DNA from: Methyloversatilis discipulorum
GTDB lineage: Bacteria > Pseudomonadota > Gammaproteobacteria > Burkholderiales > Rhodocyclaceae
Direction: 5' to 3'
Assembly (NCBI RefSeq): GCF_000527135.1
Contig: NZ_AZUP01000001.1
Span: 2,480,001-2,544,000, forward strand
DNA length: 64,000 bases
The first letter of the stretch is position 1. Every line of letters begins with the position of its first letter. Positions 39,616 through 48,529 of this stretch are shown piece by piece. The notes below the pieces were generated by a model. The model saw only the letters and a program-made list of their open reading frames with translations, ran no database searches and was not told where the DNA came from. The position numbers and the translations under genes were made by a program.

Positions 39616-40334
39616 GACTTCTCTCCCTCTTTCTGCATGGCTGCGTACAGCCCGAATACCAGCGTGACCAGCGCAAACGCGTACCACTGCGCGGCGTACA
39701 TCCAGTGTTTCTCGACGCCGAACTCCGGCTTCACGTCGTCGCGCCTCAAGCCGTCGGCGGCATCACCGGTCTGCACGAGAATGAAGGGCGCGAGCTGCAG
39801 GCCGGTCGTCTTCGCCACGCGGTCGACCGTGACGTTCTGCCAGACGGCGCCCTGCACCGCATCGCCCGACAGTTCGACGAAGCGCGGCTGCGCGCGCGTG
39901 ACGACACCTTCGATGCGTTGCAGCCCGGCCGGCGATGCAACCGGCGGCAACACGTCTCGCCGCCCGCCGTGACGGACCCAACCGCGCGCAACAAGCACAC
40001 AGCGCTGCGCGGTCTGACACAGCGGCATGTGCACCAGGAAGCCGGCCTGTCCGTCGCGGACCTGGTTGTCGGCGTAGATCAGCACCTCGCTGCGCCACGT
40101 ACCGGACACTGTTGCCCGCGCGAACTCGGGCGGCGCCTGATCACTCCACTGGTCCAGGTCGAGCGCCGGCTGCCGCTGCTGCGCGGCGTAGGCGTCCGTC
40201 AGTGCTTGCTTGTAGTGCGCGCGAGCGGTCTGCCAGCGCGCTGCCGACAGCGTGACACCGATCACCAGCAGGCAGGCCAGCGCCGGCCACAGGCGAATGC
40301 AGAAACGGCGGCGGGCTAAATGGAACTGGAACAT
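39612..40334 (-). CDS. SURF1-family oxidase assembly protein
   Basis: Helps insert haem A into subunit I; 240 residues with TM segments at both ends (about 12-32 and 210-230) and the SURF1 domain between. The pattern VSGTWRSEVLIYADNQVRDGQAGFLVHMPL and the final AAQWYAFALVTLVFG are typical. It is the first gene of the haem A/copper block and is divergent from the small two-TM gene at 40389. Confidence 0.9.
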   Translation of the reverse strand: MFQFHLARRRFCIRLWPALACLLVIGVTLSAARWQTARAHYKQALTDAYAAQQRQPALDLDQWSDQAPPEFARATVSGTWRSEVLIYADNQVRDGQAGFLVHMPLCQTAQRCVLVARGWVRHGGRRDVLPPVASPAGLQRIEGVVTRAQPRFVELSGDAVQGAVWQNVTVDRVAKTTGLQLAPFILVQTGDAADGLRRDDVKPEFGVEKHWMYAAQWYAFALVTLVFGLYAAMQKEGEKS

Positions 40335-40388
40335 TGCTGTCGGACGTCCGGCGGGTACACTGATCGCCCGGACTAAGGATTCTTCCTG

Positions 40389-40583
40389 ATGCGTTATCTC
40401 GTGATATTCATGCTGCTGACCGTGATCGCCAGCCTCGGTTCAGCGCTGTTCTTCCTGTTTCGCGACAGCGGCAATTCGAGCCGCATGCTGCGCTCGCTGG
40501 CCATCCGCGTCGGTCTGTCGATGGCGCTTTTCATCTTCCTGATGCTCGGCTACCGCTTCGGCTTCATCACCGGCAAGCTCTGA
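40389..40583 (+). CDS. Twin-transmembrane protein, DUF2909 family
   Basis: A 64-residue protein with two TM helices (about 3-22 and 38-57) separated by the short RDSGNSSRMLRSLAIR loop. The family is small and found next to oxidase genes in betaproteobacteria. Its function is unknown. It is the only plus-strand gene inside the oxidase region and sits between the two minus-strand blocks. Confidence 0.85.
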   Translation: MRYLVIFMLLTVIASLGSALFFLFRDSGNSSRMLRSLAIRVGLSMALFIFLMLGYRFGFITGKL

Positions 40584-40638
40584 ACACTGGCGGGACCACG
40601 CCGCCGGGAAACACCCGCCCCAACGCTCCCTACCCACG

Positions 40639-40667
40639 AAAAAAAGCGCCGCACGATGTGCGGCGCC
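40639..40667 (-). terminator. Terminator of the cytochrome oxidase operon
   Basis: On the minus strand, a nine-pair stem (GCGCCGCAC/GTGCGGCGC, loop of three) is followed by a run of seven T. It lies 71 bp after the coxC stop and ends the DUF2244-coxBA-ctaG-coxC transcript. Confidence 0.9.
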
Positions 40668-40737
40668 GAGCGTTTATTTTATAAGGGCTCTTTTTGCTTA
40701 CCGGCCCACTCTCCTCCTCGCAGATCCCGTCTTTACA

Positions 40738-41604
40738 TCAAATCCAGTACACGACGACGAACAGCAGCAGCCAGACGACGTCGACAAAGTGCCAGTACCA
40801 CGCGACCGCTTCGAAGCCGAAGTGGTTTTCCGGGCTGAAATGCCCGGCGAAGACGCGGCACAGTATCACGATAAGCATCGTTGCACCAACCGTCACGTGG
40901 AAGCCGTGGAAGCCGGTCAGCATGTAGAACACCGAACCGAACACGCCGGTGGTCATCTTGACGTTCAGGTCCGAGTAGGCGTGCATGTATTCGTAGGCCT
41001 GGAAGCCGAGGAACACGACGCCGAGCGCGATGGTCAGGAACAGACCCAGCTTGAGCTGGCCGCGGTTGTTGTGCAGCAGGCCGTGGTGCGCCCAGGTCAG
41101 CGTGACGCCGGAGGTCAGCAGCAGCAGCGTGTTGATCGCCGGGATGCCCCAGGCACCCATAGGCGTGAACGGGCCGCCGTCATAGCCGGGGCCTGCATTC
41201 GGCCACATGGCCGTGGCTTCCGGCCACAGGAGTGCCTGATGTTCGAGGCTGGCCAGATCGGGCACGGCGAGCACGCGGGCGTAGAACAGCGCGCCGAAGA
41301 AGGCGGCGAAGAACATCACTTCAGAGAAGATGAACCAGCCCATCGCCCAGCGGAAGGAAACCCCCACGCGCTTGCTGTACAGGCCGCCTTCGGATTCGTG
41401 CGCAACTTTGCCGAACCAGGAATACATCATGTAGAACAGGACCAGCACGCCGGCGCCCAGCACGAAGCCGCCGCCGGTGATCTTGTTCATCGTCAGCACC
41501 GAACCCAGTGCAAACAGGAACAGCGCGATCGAGCCCGTGATCGGGTAGGTCGATGGCGCCGGTACGTAATAGTAGGGGGCCTGTTGTGGCGTATGCGAGC
41601 TCAT
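40738..41604 (-). CDS. coxC: Cytochrome c oxidase subunit III
   Basis: A 288-residue integral membrane subunit of the aa3 oxidase with seven TM segments. It starts MSSHTPQQAPYYYVPAPS; WFIFSEVMFFAAFFGALFYARV and FHGFHVTVGATMLI are conserved family blocks, and it ends FVDVVWLLLFVVVYWI. It is the last gene of the operon, 25 bp after the DUF2970 gene. Confidence 0.97.
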   Translation of the reverse strand: MSSHTPQQAPYYYVPAPSTYPITGSIALFLFALGSVLTMNKITGGGFVLGAGVLVLFYMMYSWFGKVAHESEGGLYSKRVGVSFRWAMGWFIFSEVMFFAAFFGALFYARVLAVPDLASLEHQALLWPEATAMWPNAGPGYDGGPFTPMGAWGIPAINTLLLLTSGVTLTWAHHGLLHNNRGQLKLGLFLTIALGVVFLGFQAYEYMHAYSDLNVKMTTGVFGSVFYMLTGFHGFHVTVGATMLIVILCRVFAGHFSPENHFGFEAVAWYWHFVDVVWLLLFVVVYWI

Positions 41605-41629
41605 TTATGTTTTTCCTTCCCGGTTTCTC

Positions 41630-41818
41630 TCAAGCGATGCTTATCAGAATTCTTACACCCAAGATCACTGCAATCACGAACAGCGCTGCAGCCACAACGC
41701 CCGTGATGATAACTTGCAACGGCGTCAGCGATGACACCGCTGCGTCGTGATCGCCCTTGCGGCGTATGCCGACGAAGGCCGAAAGCACTGTCACCACACC
41801 CTTCACGAACCCGGCCAT
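41630..41818 (-). CDS. DUF2970 single-helix protein
   Basis: A 62-residue protein with one C-terminal TM helix and the family start GFVKGVVTVLSAFVGIRRKGDH. It is regularly found between ctaG and coxC in betaproteobacteria and is thought to be an accessory of the oxidase, but no function is proven. One base separates it from ctaG. Confidence 0.88.
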   Translation of the reverse strand: MAGFVKGVVTVLSAFVGIRRKGDHDAAVSSLTPLQVIITGVVAAALFVIAVILGVRILISIA

Positions 41819-41819
41819 A

Positions 41820-42404
41820 TCAGCCTCCCGTGCGACCGTCCTGCGTCGTCGCTGCAGTCGCCCCCGGCACCTCGAAGAAGGTGTAGGAGAGCGTGATCGT
41901 GTTGATGTCCTTCGGCAGATCCGGCGACACGAGGAAGGCGATCGGCATGCGTCGCGTTTCCCCGGCTGCCAGCGTCTGCTGCTTGAAACAGAAACAGTCG
42001 AGCTTCTGGAAGTACTGCATCGCCGCCGACGGCGTGTAACTCGGAATCGCCTGTCCCGTCACCGCGTTCTCGCGCGTGTTCGAAACTTCGTACTCCACCG
42101 TCACCACCTCACCCGGGTGAACCACGAGTGAGCCGGTCACCGGTTTGAAATTCCACGGCAGCTTGTGCAGGTTCGCATCGAACTCGACCGTCACGTTACG
42201 CGAACGATCGATCTGGGTATTCAGCGGCAGCGTGTTGTCCTGCTTGTTCAGGTTGTTGACGTCGAGCACCTGGCACAGCTTTTCGTAGAACGGCACCAGC
42301 GCGTAGCCGAAGCCGAACATCAGGAAAGCCGACACCACCAGGCGTATCAGCGTCGAACGGTTGCGGCGCTCGGAACCGGCCGCAACCCGGGTTTGCTCGG
42401 TCAT
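41820..42404 (-). CDS. ctaG: CtaG/Cox11-type CuB insertion protein
   Basis: Delivers copper to the CuB site of subunit I; 194 residues with one N-terminal TM anchor and a periplasmic Ig-like domain. The copper motif CFCF is present in KLDCFCFKQQTL. The ATG at 42404 overlaps the small assembly gene (ATGA). Confidence 0.95.
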   Translation of the reverse strand: MTEQTRVAAGSERRNRSTLIRLVVSAFLMFGFGYALVPFYEKLCQVLDVNNLNKQDNTLPLNTQIDRSRNVTVEFDANLHKLPWNFKPVTGSLVVHPGEVVTVEYEVSNTRENAVTGQAIPSYTPSAAMQYFQKLDCFCFKQQTLAAGETRRMPIAFLVSPDLPKDINTITLSYTFFEVPGATAATTQDGRTGG

Positions 42405-42532
42405 TGACCCGACATCCCGTAACGCACGACAAACAGCACGAACACCGCCGCCGCGGTGGCCGCCAGCCACAACGCCGTACGGACGTTGCGGCGGCGGAGT
42501 GCTTCATCCATCTCGGTCACGCCAGTACTCAC
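42401..42532 (-). CDS. Cytochrome oxidase small assembly protein
   Basis: A 43-residue, single-TM protein (about residues 17-36, TALWLAATAAAVFVLFVVRY). I take GTG 42532 as the start because it overlaps the coxA stop (GTGA) and its own stop overlaps ctaG (ATGA); an internal ATG at 42511 would give 36 residues. Such very short proteins in this slot are annotated as oxidase assembly factors in betaproteobacteria. Confidence 0.75.
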   Translation of the reverse strand: MSTGVTEMDEALRRRNVRTALWLAATAAAVFVLFVVRYGMSGQ

Positions 42533-44118
42533 TTGAAGACCGGCGGGGTTTCGAAGGTGTGGTGCGGCGCCGGCGACGGCACCGTCCACTCGAGACCTTC
42601 AGCACCGTCCCACGGCTTGGCCGAAGCCTTCTCGCCACCCTTCAGGCACTTCAGCACGACAACCAGGAACACCAGCTGCGACAGGCCGAAACCGAAGGCA
42701 CCGATGGACGAGATCATGTTGAACTCGGCGAACTGCAGCGAGTAGTCCGGGATACGGCGCGGCATGCCGGCCAGGCCCAGGAAGTGCTGCACGAAGAAGG
42801 TCATGTTGAAGAAGATCAGCGACAGCCAGAAATGCAGCTTGCCCAGCTTCTCGTCGTACATGTGGCCGGTCCACTTCGGCAGCCAGTAGTAGGCGCCGGC
42901 GTAGGCCGAGAACAGCGCACCCGCCACCATCACGTAGTGGAAGTGAGCGACGACGTAGTAGCTGTCGTGCAGTTGCACGTCCACCGCGGTCATCGACAGC
43001 ACCAGGCCAGAGAAACCGCCCAGCGTGAAGAGGAAGAGGAAGCCGATCGAGAACAGCATCGGGGTTTCGAAGCTCAGCGAGCCGCGCCACATCGTGGCCA
43101 CCCAGTTGAACACCTTCACGCCGGTCGGGATGGCGATCAGCATGGTGGCGAACATGAAGTACAGCTGGCCGGCCACCGGCATGCCCACCGTATACATATG
43201 GTGCGCCCACACGATGAAGGACAGGATGGCGATCGACGAGGTCGCGTACACCATCGAGGCGTAGCCGAACAGCGGCTTGCGCGAGAAGGCGGGAATCACC
43301 TGCGACACGACGCCGAAGGCCGGGATCGCGATGATGTACACCTCGGGGTGACCGAAGAACCAGAAGATGTGCTGGTACAGCACCGGGTCACCACCACCGG
43401 CAGCGTTGAAGAAGCTGGTGCCGAAGTGACGGTCGGTCAGGATCATGGTGACCGCGCCAGCCAGAACCGGCATCACGGCGATGACCAGGTAGGCGGTGAT
43501 CAGCCAGGTCCAGCAGAACAGCGGCATCTTCATCAGCGTCATGCCCGGCGCGCGCATGTTCAGGATCGTGGTGACGATGTTGATCGAGCCCATGATCGAG
43601 GAGATGCCGAGGATGTGGACCGCGAAGATCGCCATGTCCATGCCGATGCCCATCTGGATGGTCAGCGGCGGATACAGCGTCCAGCCCGACGCGGCGGCAC
43701 CGCCCGGCACCAGCAGCGAGGTCGTCAGCAGGATGGCGGCCGGCGGCAGCAGCCAGAAGGACCAGTTGTTCATGCGCGCGAACGCCATGTCGGATGCGCC
43801 GATCATCAGCGGGATCATCCAGTTCGCGAAGCCGACGAAGGCCGGCATGATGGCGCCGAACACCATGATGAGACCGTGCAGCGTCGTCATCTGGTTGAAG
43901 CGGTCGGGATCGACCACCTGCAGGCCCGGCTGGAACAGTTCGGCACGGATCACCAGCGCCATGATGCCGCCGACGATGAACATTGCGAACGAGAACCACA
44001 GGTACATCGAGCCGATGTCCTTGTGATTGGTGGTGGTCACCCAGCGCATCAGTCCGCTGGGGTGGTGATCATGCGAGTGATCGTGCGAGTGGTCGGCACC
44101 GCCCGGAATCGCAGCCAT
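42529..44118 (-). CDS. coxA: Cytochrome c oxidase subunit I
   Basis: The catalytic subunit carrying haem a, haem a3 and CuB; 529 residues with 12 TM segments. The CuB ligands lie in WFFGHPEVYI (His-Tyr crosslink region) and the following His pair; the haem ligands lie in LHDSYYVVAHFHYVM. The His-rich N-terminus (DHSHDHSHDHH) before the first helix is noteworthy and might bind metal. It lies 48 bp after coxB. Confidence 0.98.
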   Translation of the reverse strand: MAAIPGGADHSHDHSHDHHPSGLMRWVTTTNHKDIGSMYLWFSFAMFIVGGIMALVIRAELFQPGLQVVDPDRFNQMTTLHGLIMVFGAIMPAFVGFANWMIPLMIGASDMAFARMNNWSFWLLPPAAILLTTSLLVPGGAAASGWTLYPPLTIQMGIGMDMAIFAVHILGISSIMGSINIVTTILNMRAPGMTLMKMPLFCWTWLITAYLVIAVMPVLAGAVTMILTDRHFGTSFFNAAGGGDPVLYQHIFWFFGHPEVYIIAIPAFGVVSQVIPAFSRKPLFGYASMVYATSSIAILSFIVWAHHMYTVGMPVAGQLYFMFATMLIAIPTGVKVFNWVATMWRGSLSFETPMLFSIGFLFLFTLGGFSGLVLSMTAVDVQLHDSYYVVAHFHYVMVAGALFSAYAGAYYWLPKWTGHMYDEKLGKLHFWLSLIFFNMTFFVQHFLGLAGMPRRIPDYSLQFAEFNMISSIGAFGFGLSQLVFLVVVLKCLKGGEKASAKPWDGAEGLEWTVPSPAPHHTFETPPVFK

Positions 44119-44166
44119 GTGTATCTCCTGGAAATCTAGAAAGTGACTGAACGTTCAGAGAGCCGC

Positions 44167-45312
44167 TTACTCTTCGCGGGCCATCTTGATGTCCGACGGT
44201 TGGATGACCTCGCCCGTCGCATTGCTCCAGCTGTTGCGCGTGTAGGTCAGCACTGCAGCCAGATCGGTATCGCTCAGGTGCTTGAACGCAGCCATCGCGG
44301 TACCCGACTTGCCGTTCATCACGAGATGGATCTGCGCGTCCTGCGAGCCGAGCACCACCTTCGAGCCGTCGAGCGCGGGGAAGGCCGGCGGCAGACCCTG
44401 GCCATTGGCCTGGTGACAGGCGGCACAGTTGGCGGCGAACACCTTGGCACCACGCGGGGTCAGTTCCTCGACGGTGTACATCTTGTTCGGATCATCAGCA
44501 GCAGCGGCCAGTTCGGTCTTCTTCTTTTCGACCCAGGCCGCGTATTCGTCTTCGGTCACGACCTTGACGACGATGGGCATGTAGCCATGGTCCTTGCCGC
44601 ACAGTTCTGCGCACTGACCGCGGAAGGTGCCGGTCTTCTCGGCACGGAACCAGGTGTCACGGATGAAACCGGGAATCGCGTCCTGCTTGACCGCCAGTGC
44701 CGGCACCCACCATGCGTGGATCACGTCGTTCGCGGTGGTCAGGATGCGCACCTTCTTGCCGACCGGCACAACCAGCTCGTTGTCAACTTCGAGCAGGTAG
44801 TCGGTGCCCTTGGCCGCTTCGTTGCGGATCTGCGGCTGCGGCGTCGACAGGTTGCTGGTGAAGCTGATGCCTTCACCGTCGCCCTTCAGGTAGTCGTAGC
44901 CCCACTTCCACTGATAGCCGGTGGCCTTGATCGTGATATCGGGGTTGCTGGTGTCACGCATCGCCAGGATGGTCTTGGTCGCCGGCCAAGCCATGCCGAG
45001 CAGGATGAAGACCGGAACGATGGTCCACAGGATTTCGACCGTGGTGCTTTCGTGGAAGGTTGCAGCCTTGTGGCCGGCGGACTTGCGGTGCACGAACACC
45101 GACCAGAACATCACGCCGAAGACTGCCACGAAAATGACGCCACAGACGATGGTCATCAGCAGGTGGAGGTCATACACCTTCTGACCCAGTTCGGTGATCG
45201 GCTCCTGCAGATTGAGCTTCATTTCCGCCTGGGCGAGCCCGGCAAGCAGAAACAACCCCATCCCGGCCCACGCCCTGCGGGCGATGGACGAGCCACCTCT
45301 TGTTAGCGCCAT
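44167..45312 (-). CDS. coxB: Cytochrome c oxidase subunit II with fused cytochrome c domain
   Basis: A 381-residue subunit: signal peptide, two TM helices (about 45-68 and 90-110), the CuA domain with the CAELCGKDHGYM cluster, then a C-terminal cytochrome c domain with CAACH and a later Met (about residues 285-365). The fusion makes the enzyme caa3-like, taking electrons directly through its own haem c. It is the first oxidase subunit in the operon, 46 bp after the DUF2244 gene. Confidence 0.96.
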   Translation of the reverse strand: MALTRGGSSIARRAWAGMGLFLLAGLAQAEMKLNLQEPITELGQKVYDLHLLMTIVCGVIFVAVFGVMFWSVFVHRKSAGHKAATFHESTTVEILWTIVPVFILLGMAWPATKTILAMRDTSNPDITIKATGYQWKWGYDYLKGDGEGISFTSNLSTPQPQIRNEAAKGTDYLLEVDNELVVPVGKKVRILTTANDVIHAWWVPALAVKQDAIPGFIRDTWFRAEKTGTFRGQCAELCGKDHGYMPIVVKVVTEDEYAAWVEKKKTELAAAADDPNKMYTVEELTPRGAKVFAANCAACHQANGQGLPPAFPALDGSKVVLGSQDAQIHLVMNGKSGTAMAAFKHLSDTDLAAVLTYTRNSWSNATGEVIQPSDIKMAREE

Positions 45313-45358
45313 ATTGCAACCCCAAATATATGTTGTGATTGATTCTGAAACCGCGGTC

Positions 45359-45829
45359 TTAAAACCGTCTTTCCCGCAATCTAGCCGACAGCTCCCGCAC
45401 CAGCAACTCGCGGCCGCCCTCGTCCAGATACCGCCCCACCACGACCTGCTGGTCGCGGCACCGCACGACTACTTCGGAACCCAGGCCGACCCTGCGCGTT
45501 TCGACCTTTGCCCATGCGGGCACAAACTCATGTCTGCAGACACGATCCCGTTCGCAGACCTCCACGACCAACCGGCTCTCGTCGAGATGGATGCGCTCGA
45601 AATCACCGACGCGTCTGCCGAAAGCGATGAAGGCAATGCCCAGCGCCCCGATTTCGACGCCCGCGAACGGGAGTACCCACCAGACACCAGCCATGGCCCA
45701 GGCCATCGCGATCAGTAGGGACAACACAGCCGTGACCAGGAAGAAGGCCAGAAGCGCACGCGGCGACATCGAACAGTTGCGGCGTGCAACGATGCTGAAC
45801 TCGTTGGATTGGCTGAGCACTGCGGACAC
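45359..45829 (-). CDS. DUF2244 membrane protein
   Basis: A 156-residue protein with two adjacent TM helices (about 27-46 and 49-69) and a C-terminal cytoplasmic domain; the FERIHLDESRLVVEV strand is typical of DUF2244. The function is unknown, but the family is linked to oxidase operons. It precedes coxB by 46 bp and may be the first gene of the operon; an FNR-type palindrome lies 78 bp upstream of its start. Confidence 0.85.
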   Translation of the reverse strand: MSAVLSQSNEFSIVARRNCSMSPRALLAFFLVTAVLSLLIAMAWAMAGVWWVLPFAGVEIGALGIAFIAFGRRVGDFERIHLDESRLVVEVCERDRVCRHEFVPAWAKVETRRVGLGSEVVVRCRDQQVVVGRYLDEGGRELLVRELSARLRERRF

Positions 45830-45906
45830 TGAACTGCCCCGGAAGTGTTATCTCCCCCTGACACGGCTTCTGCAGGCCGCTTAACAGGCATAAGCTAGCA
45901 CGGGTA

Positions 45907-45920
45907 TTGATCCTTATCAA
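45907..45920. promoter_or_regulatory. FNR/Anr-type box upstream of the DUF2244-cox operon
   Basis: TTGAT-CCTT-ATCAA, a perfect FNR-family palindrome, lies 78 bp upstream of the DUF2244 start on the minus strand and 27 bp past the end of mpl. If TGTTAA (45886-45881) is the -10, the box centre is about 40 bp upstream of the start of transcription, a class II position. It could activate or repress. Confidence 0.7.
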
Positions 45921-45946
45921 TATTGCCCCGCACCAAGCGGGTGCCT

Positions 45947-47296
45947 TCAGCCCCTGCTGGCGAGGCGATCAAGCAGGCGGCGATGCACGCCGCCAAAGCC
46001 GCCGTTGCTCATCACCAGCACGTGATCGCCGGCTTTCACGCCGTCGGCGAGCGCATCGAGCAGTTCCTCCACCGACGACGCGACACTGGCCCGTTCGCCC
46101 AGCGGCGCCAGCGCCTCGGCCGCATCCCATCCGAGGGCGGGGCCGCCGAGGCAGTAGCACATGTCGGCCCCGGCGAGCGCTTCGGGCAGACGCGCCTTCA
46201 TGACACCGAGCTTCATCGTATTGGAGCGCGGCTCGATCACCGCGACGATGCGCGCCTCGCCCACCACCGAACGCAGCGCGCGCAGGGTTTCGTCGATGGC
46301 CGTCGGATGATGGGCGAAGTCATCGTAGACGGTGACGCCACCGGCCTCGCCGACGCGCTCGAGCCGGCGTCGGATGCCGACAAATTCACTGAGCGACGCC
46401 AGCGCCTGCTCCGGCCGCACACCGGCATGCCGCGCCGCCAGCATGGCGGCCAACGCATTGTTCGCGTTGTGCATGCCGGGCATTGCAAGACGCCCGGTCG
46501 CGCGTTCGCCCGCCGGCCCGACCACCGCCAACGCGTCGCCGGTCGACTCGACGCGCCAGCCGGCGGCATCGTTGAACCACTCGACCTCGCTCCACACACC
46601 GCGCGCCAGCACGCGCTTGAGCGCGGCCTCACCGCCATTCGCGACGACGCGGCCGAGCCGCGGCATGGTGCGCACCAGATGGTGGAACTGCGTCTCGATC
46701 GCCGCCAGATCCGGGAAGATGTCGGCGTGATCGAATTCCAGGTTGTTCAGGATCGCGGTTCGCGGGCGGTAGTGCACGAACTTCGACCGCTTGTCGCAGA
46801 AGGCGGTGTCGTATTCATCGGCCTCGATGACGAAGAAGGGGGCGTCACCCAGGCGTGCCGACACGCCGAAGTTCTGCGGCACGCCGCCGATCAGGAAGCC
46901 GGGCTTCAGGCCCGCCGCCTCCAGCATCCAGGCCAGCATCGAGGTGGTCGTCGTCTTGCCGTGCGTACCGGCCACCGCCAGCACCCAGCGGCCGGCCAGC
47001 ACGTTCTCCGCCAGCCACTGCGGTCCGGACACATAGGGCAGACCGCGATCGAGGATTTCCTCGAGCAGCGGGTTGCCACGCGACACCGCGTTGCCGACCA
47101 CGAACACATCCGGCGCCAGCGCTGTCTGAGCAGGGTCGTAGCCCTCGATCAACTCGATGCCGAGCTGTTCGAGCTGCGTGCTCATCGGCGGATAGACGTT
47201 CGCGTCGCAGCCGGTGACGCGGTGACCCGCTTCGCGCGCCAGCGCGGCGATGCCGCCCATGAAGGTGCCGCAGATGCCGAGGATGTGAATGTGCAT
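45947..47296 (-). CDS. mpl: UDP-N-acetylmuramate:L-Ala-gamma-D-Glu-meso-DAP ligase Mpl
   Basis: Recycles murein tripeptide by joining it to UDP-MurNAc in the cytoplasm; 449 residues, Mur ligase family. MHIHILGICGTFMGGIA at the start and the ATP site GTHGKTTTTSM separate it from MurC. I start at ATG 47296; an in-frame extension to 47566 overlaps the divergent gene. It is monocistronic or runs toward the oxidase operon. Confidence 0.96.
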   Translation of the reverse strand: MHIHILGICGTFMGGIAALAREAGHRVTGCDANVYPPMSTQLEQLGIELIEGYDPAQTALAPDVFVVGNAVSRGNPLLEEILDRGLPYVSGPQWLAENVLAGRWVLAVAGTHGKTTTTSMLAWMLEAAGLKPGFLIGGVPQNFGVSARLGDAPFFVIEADEYDTAFCDKRSKFVHYRPRTAILNNLEFDHADIFPDLAAIETQFHHLVRTMPRLGRVVANGGEAALKRVLARGVWSEVEWFNDAAGWRVESTGDALAVVGPAGERATGRLAMPGMHNANNALAAMLAARHAGVRPEQALASLSEFVGIRRRLERVGEAGGVTVYDDFAHHPTAIDETLRALRSVVGEARIVAVIEPRSNTMKLGVMKARLPEALAGADMCYCLGGPALGWDAAEALAPLGERASVASSVEELLDALADGVKAGDHVLVMSNGGFGGVHRRLLDRLASRG

Positions 47297-47365
47297 GGTG
47301 GGTCGATGTGACAGAATGGTCGCGGATTCTATCAACCCGCCCCTCCTTTCCCTGCAGCACCCGAC

Positions 47366-47938
47366 ATGCGCCCCAGCAACATCAGACGCCAGATCGCCAG
47401 TGCCGCGGCGCGACTGATCGCGGAAGAAGGCATCCGCGACTACGGCCTGGCCAAACGCAAGGCCGCCCGCCAGCTCGGCGTCGGCCCGAACGAGGAATTG
47501 CCCACCAATGCCGAGATCGAGGAGGCGGTACGCGATTACCAGGCCATCTACTTCGCCGACGAGCAACCCGAACAGCTGCGCACTCTGCGTAACGCCACGC
47601 TGGAGCTGATGGTCGAACTGGACCGCTTCAAGCCCTATGCGACCGGCGGTGTGGTCGACGGCACGGCCGGACGCTTCACCGCGATCGAACTGCAGGTGTT
47701 CGCCGACAGCGCCAAGGAGGTCGAGCTCTTCCTGCTCAACAACGGCGTCGACTTCGACTCGCGCGACCCGCGCCGGCCGGACCGCAACAGTCCGGAAACC
47801 ACGCTGCTGTTCGACTGGGACGACCTGCCGGTTGAACTCGCCGTCTATCCGGCCGGTCTGGAACGCTCTCGCGGACGCGAGCGCATGCGCGCCGAGTCAC
47901 TGCGTGCACTGCTGGACAAGGAAGAGGAAACGGAATGA
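47366..47938 (+). CDS. Conserved protein of unknown function next to mpl
   Basis: A 190-residue soluble protein. The first 40 residues (IRRQIASAAARLIAEEGIRDYGLAKRKA with breaks) form two helices that look like a TetR-type start, but the rest does not continue as a TetR fold. The middle has a beta-rich stretch (FTAIELQVFADSAKEVELFLLNNGVDF) that may be a nucleotidyltransferase-like or ligand-binding fold. Short proteins of this kind beside mpl are sometimes annotated as Mur ligase, which is not supported by any ATP motif here. It overlaps the TlpA-like gene by four bases. Confidence 0.7.
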   Translation: MRPSNIRRQIASAAARLIAEEGIRDYGLAKRKAARQLGVGPNEELPTNAEIEEAVRDYQAIYFADEQPEQLRTLRNATLELMVELDRFKPYATGGVVDGTAGRFTAIELQVFADSAKEVELFLLNNGVDFDSRDPRRPDRNSPETTLLFDWDDLPVELAVYPAGLERSRGRERMRAESLRALLDKEEETE

Positions 47939-48471
47939 ATGCATGGATGCGCCGCGGCCTGATCGCCGCGGTGGTCGTCGCGGCCGGTGTGGCCGGGGTG
48001 TGGTTCGGCCAGAGCCGGCAACCGCAGCTGACCGAAGCAGCGACGACCGACGCCGCGCGCCTCGAAGCGCTCAGCCTGGCCGACGCGAACGGTCAGCCCA
48101 TGCCCTTCTCCGCCTGGCGCGGAAAGCTGCAGGTGGTGAATTTCTGGGCCACCTGGTGTCCGCCCTGCCGCGAAGAGATGCCGGCCTTTTCCCGCCTGGC
48201 CGAGAAGTACCGCGATCGCGGCGTGCAGTTTGTCGGCATCAGCATCGATAACGCCGACAACGTGCGCCGTTATCTGCAGGAAGAGAAGATCGCCTATCCG
48301 CTGCTGATCGGCGGCTCGGACGCCATCCAGTTGTCGGCCGATCTGGGCAATGGAGCGCAGGCCATGCCTTTTACCGTCATCTTCTCGCCAGACGGAAAGA
48401 TCGTCGAGCGCAAGCTGGGTACCTACAAGGAAGAGGAGCTGGAGGCCATCCTGCTCGCACGCTTGCGCTGA
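47935..48471 (+). CDS. TlpA/ResA-type thiol-disulfide oxidoreductase
   Basis: A 178-residue periplasmic thioredoxin-like protein with an N-terminal TM anchor (about 7-25) and the active site CPPC (Cys75, Cys78) in [14 protein letters not shown]. The later cis-proline loop (AMPFTVIF) is present. TlpA-type proteins keep periplasmic cysteines reduced, for example for cytochrome c or oxidase assembly; the oxidase cluster is nearby but the partner is not shown. It overlaps the preceding gene (ATGA). Confidence 0.9.
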   Translation: MNAWMRRGLIAAVVVAAGVAGVWFGQSRQPQLTEAATTDAARLEALSLADANGQPMPFSAWRGKLQVVNFWATWCPPCREEMPAFSRLAEKYRDRGVQFVGISIDNADNVRRYLQEEKIAYPLLIGGSDAIQLSADLGNGAQAMPFTVIFSPDGKIVERKLGTYKEEELEAILLARLR

Positions 48472-48529
48472 GCGCCCCGGACCTGGCCCGGCTGGACAAT
48501 CTGACGCGAATTCCGGCAAACTTGCCGCC

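Noticed and set aside
47297..47566. Extended N-terminus of Mpl
   Set aside because: The extra 90 residues overlap the divergent gene and have no counterpart in the family, whose conserved start is MHIHILGICGT.
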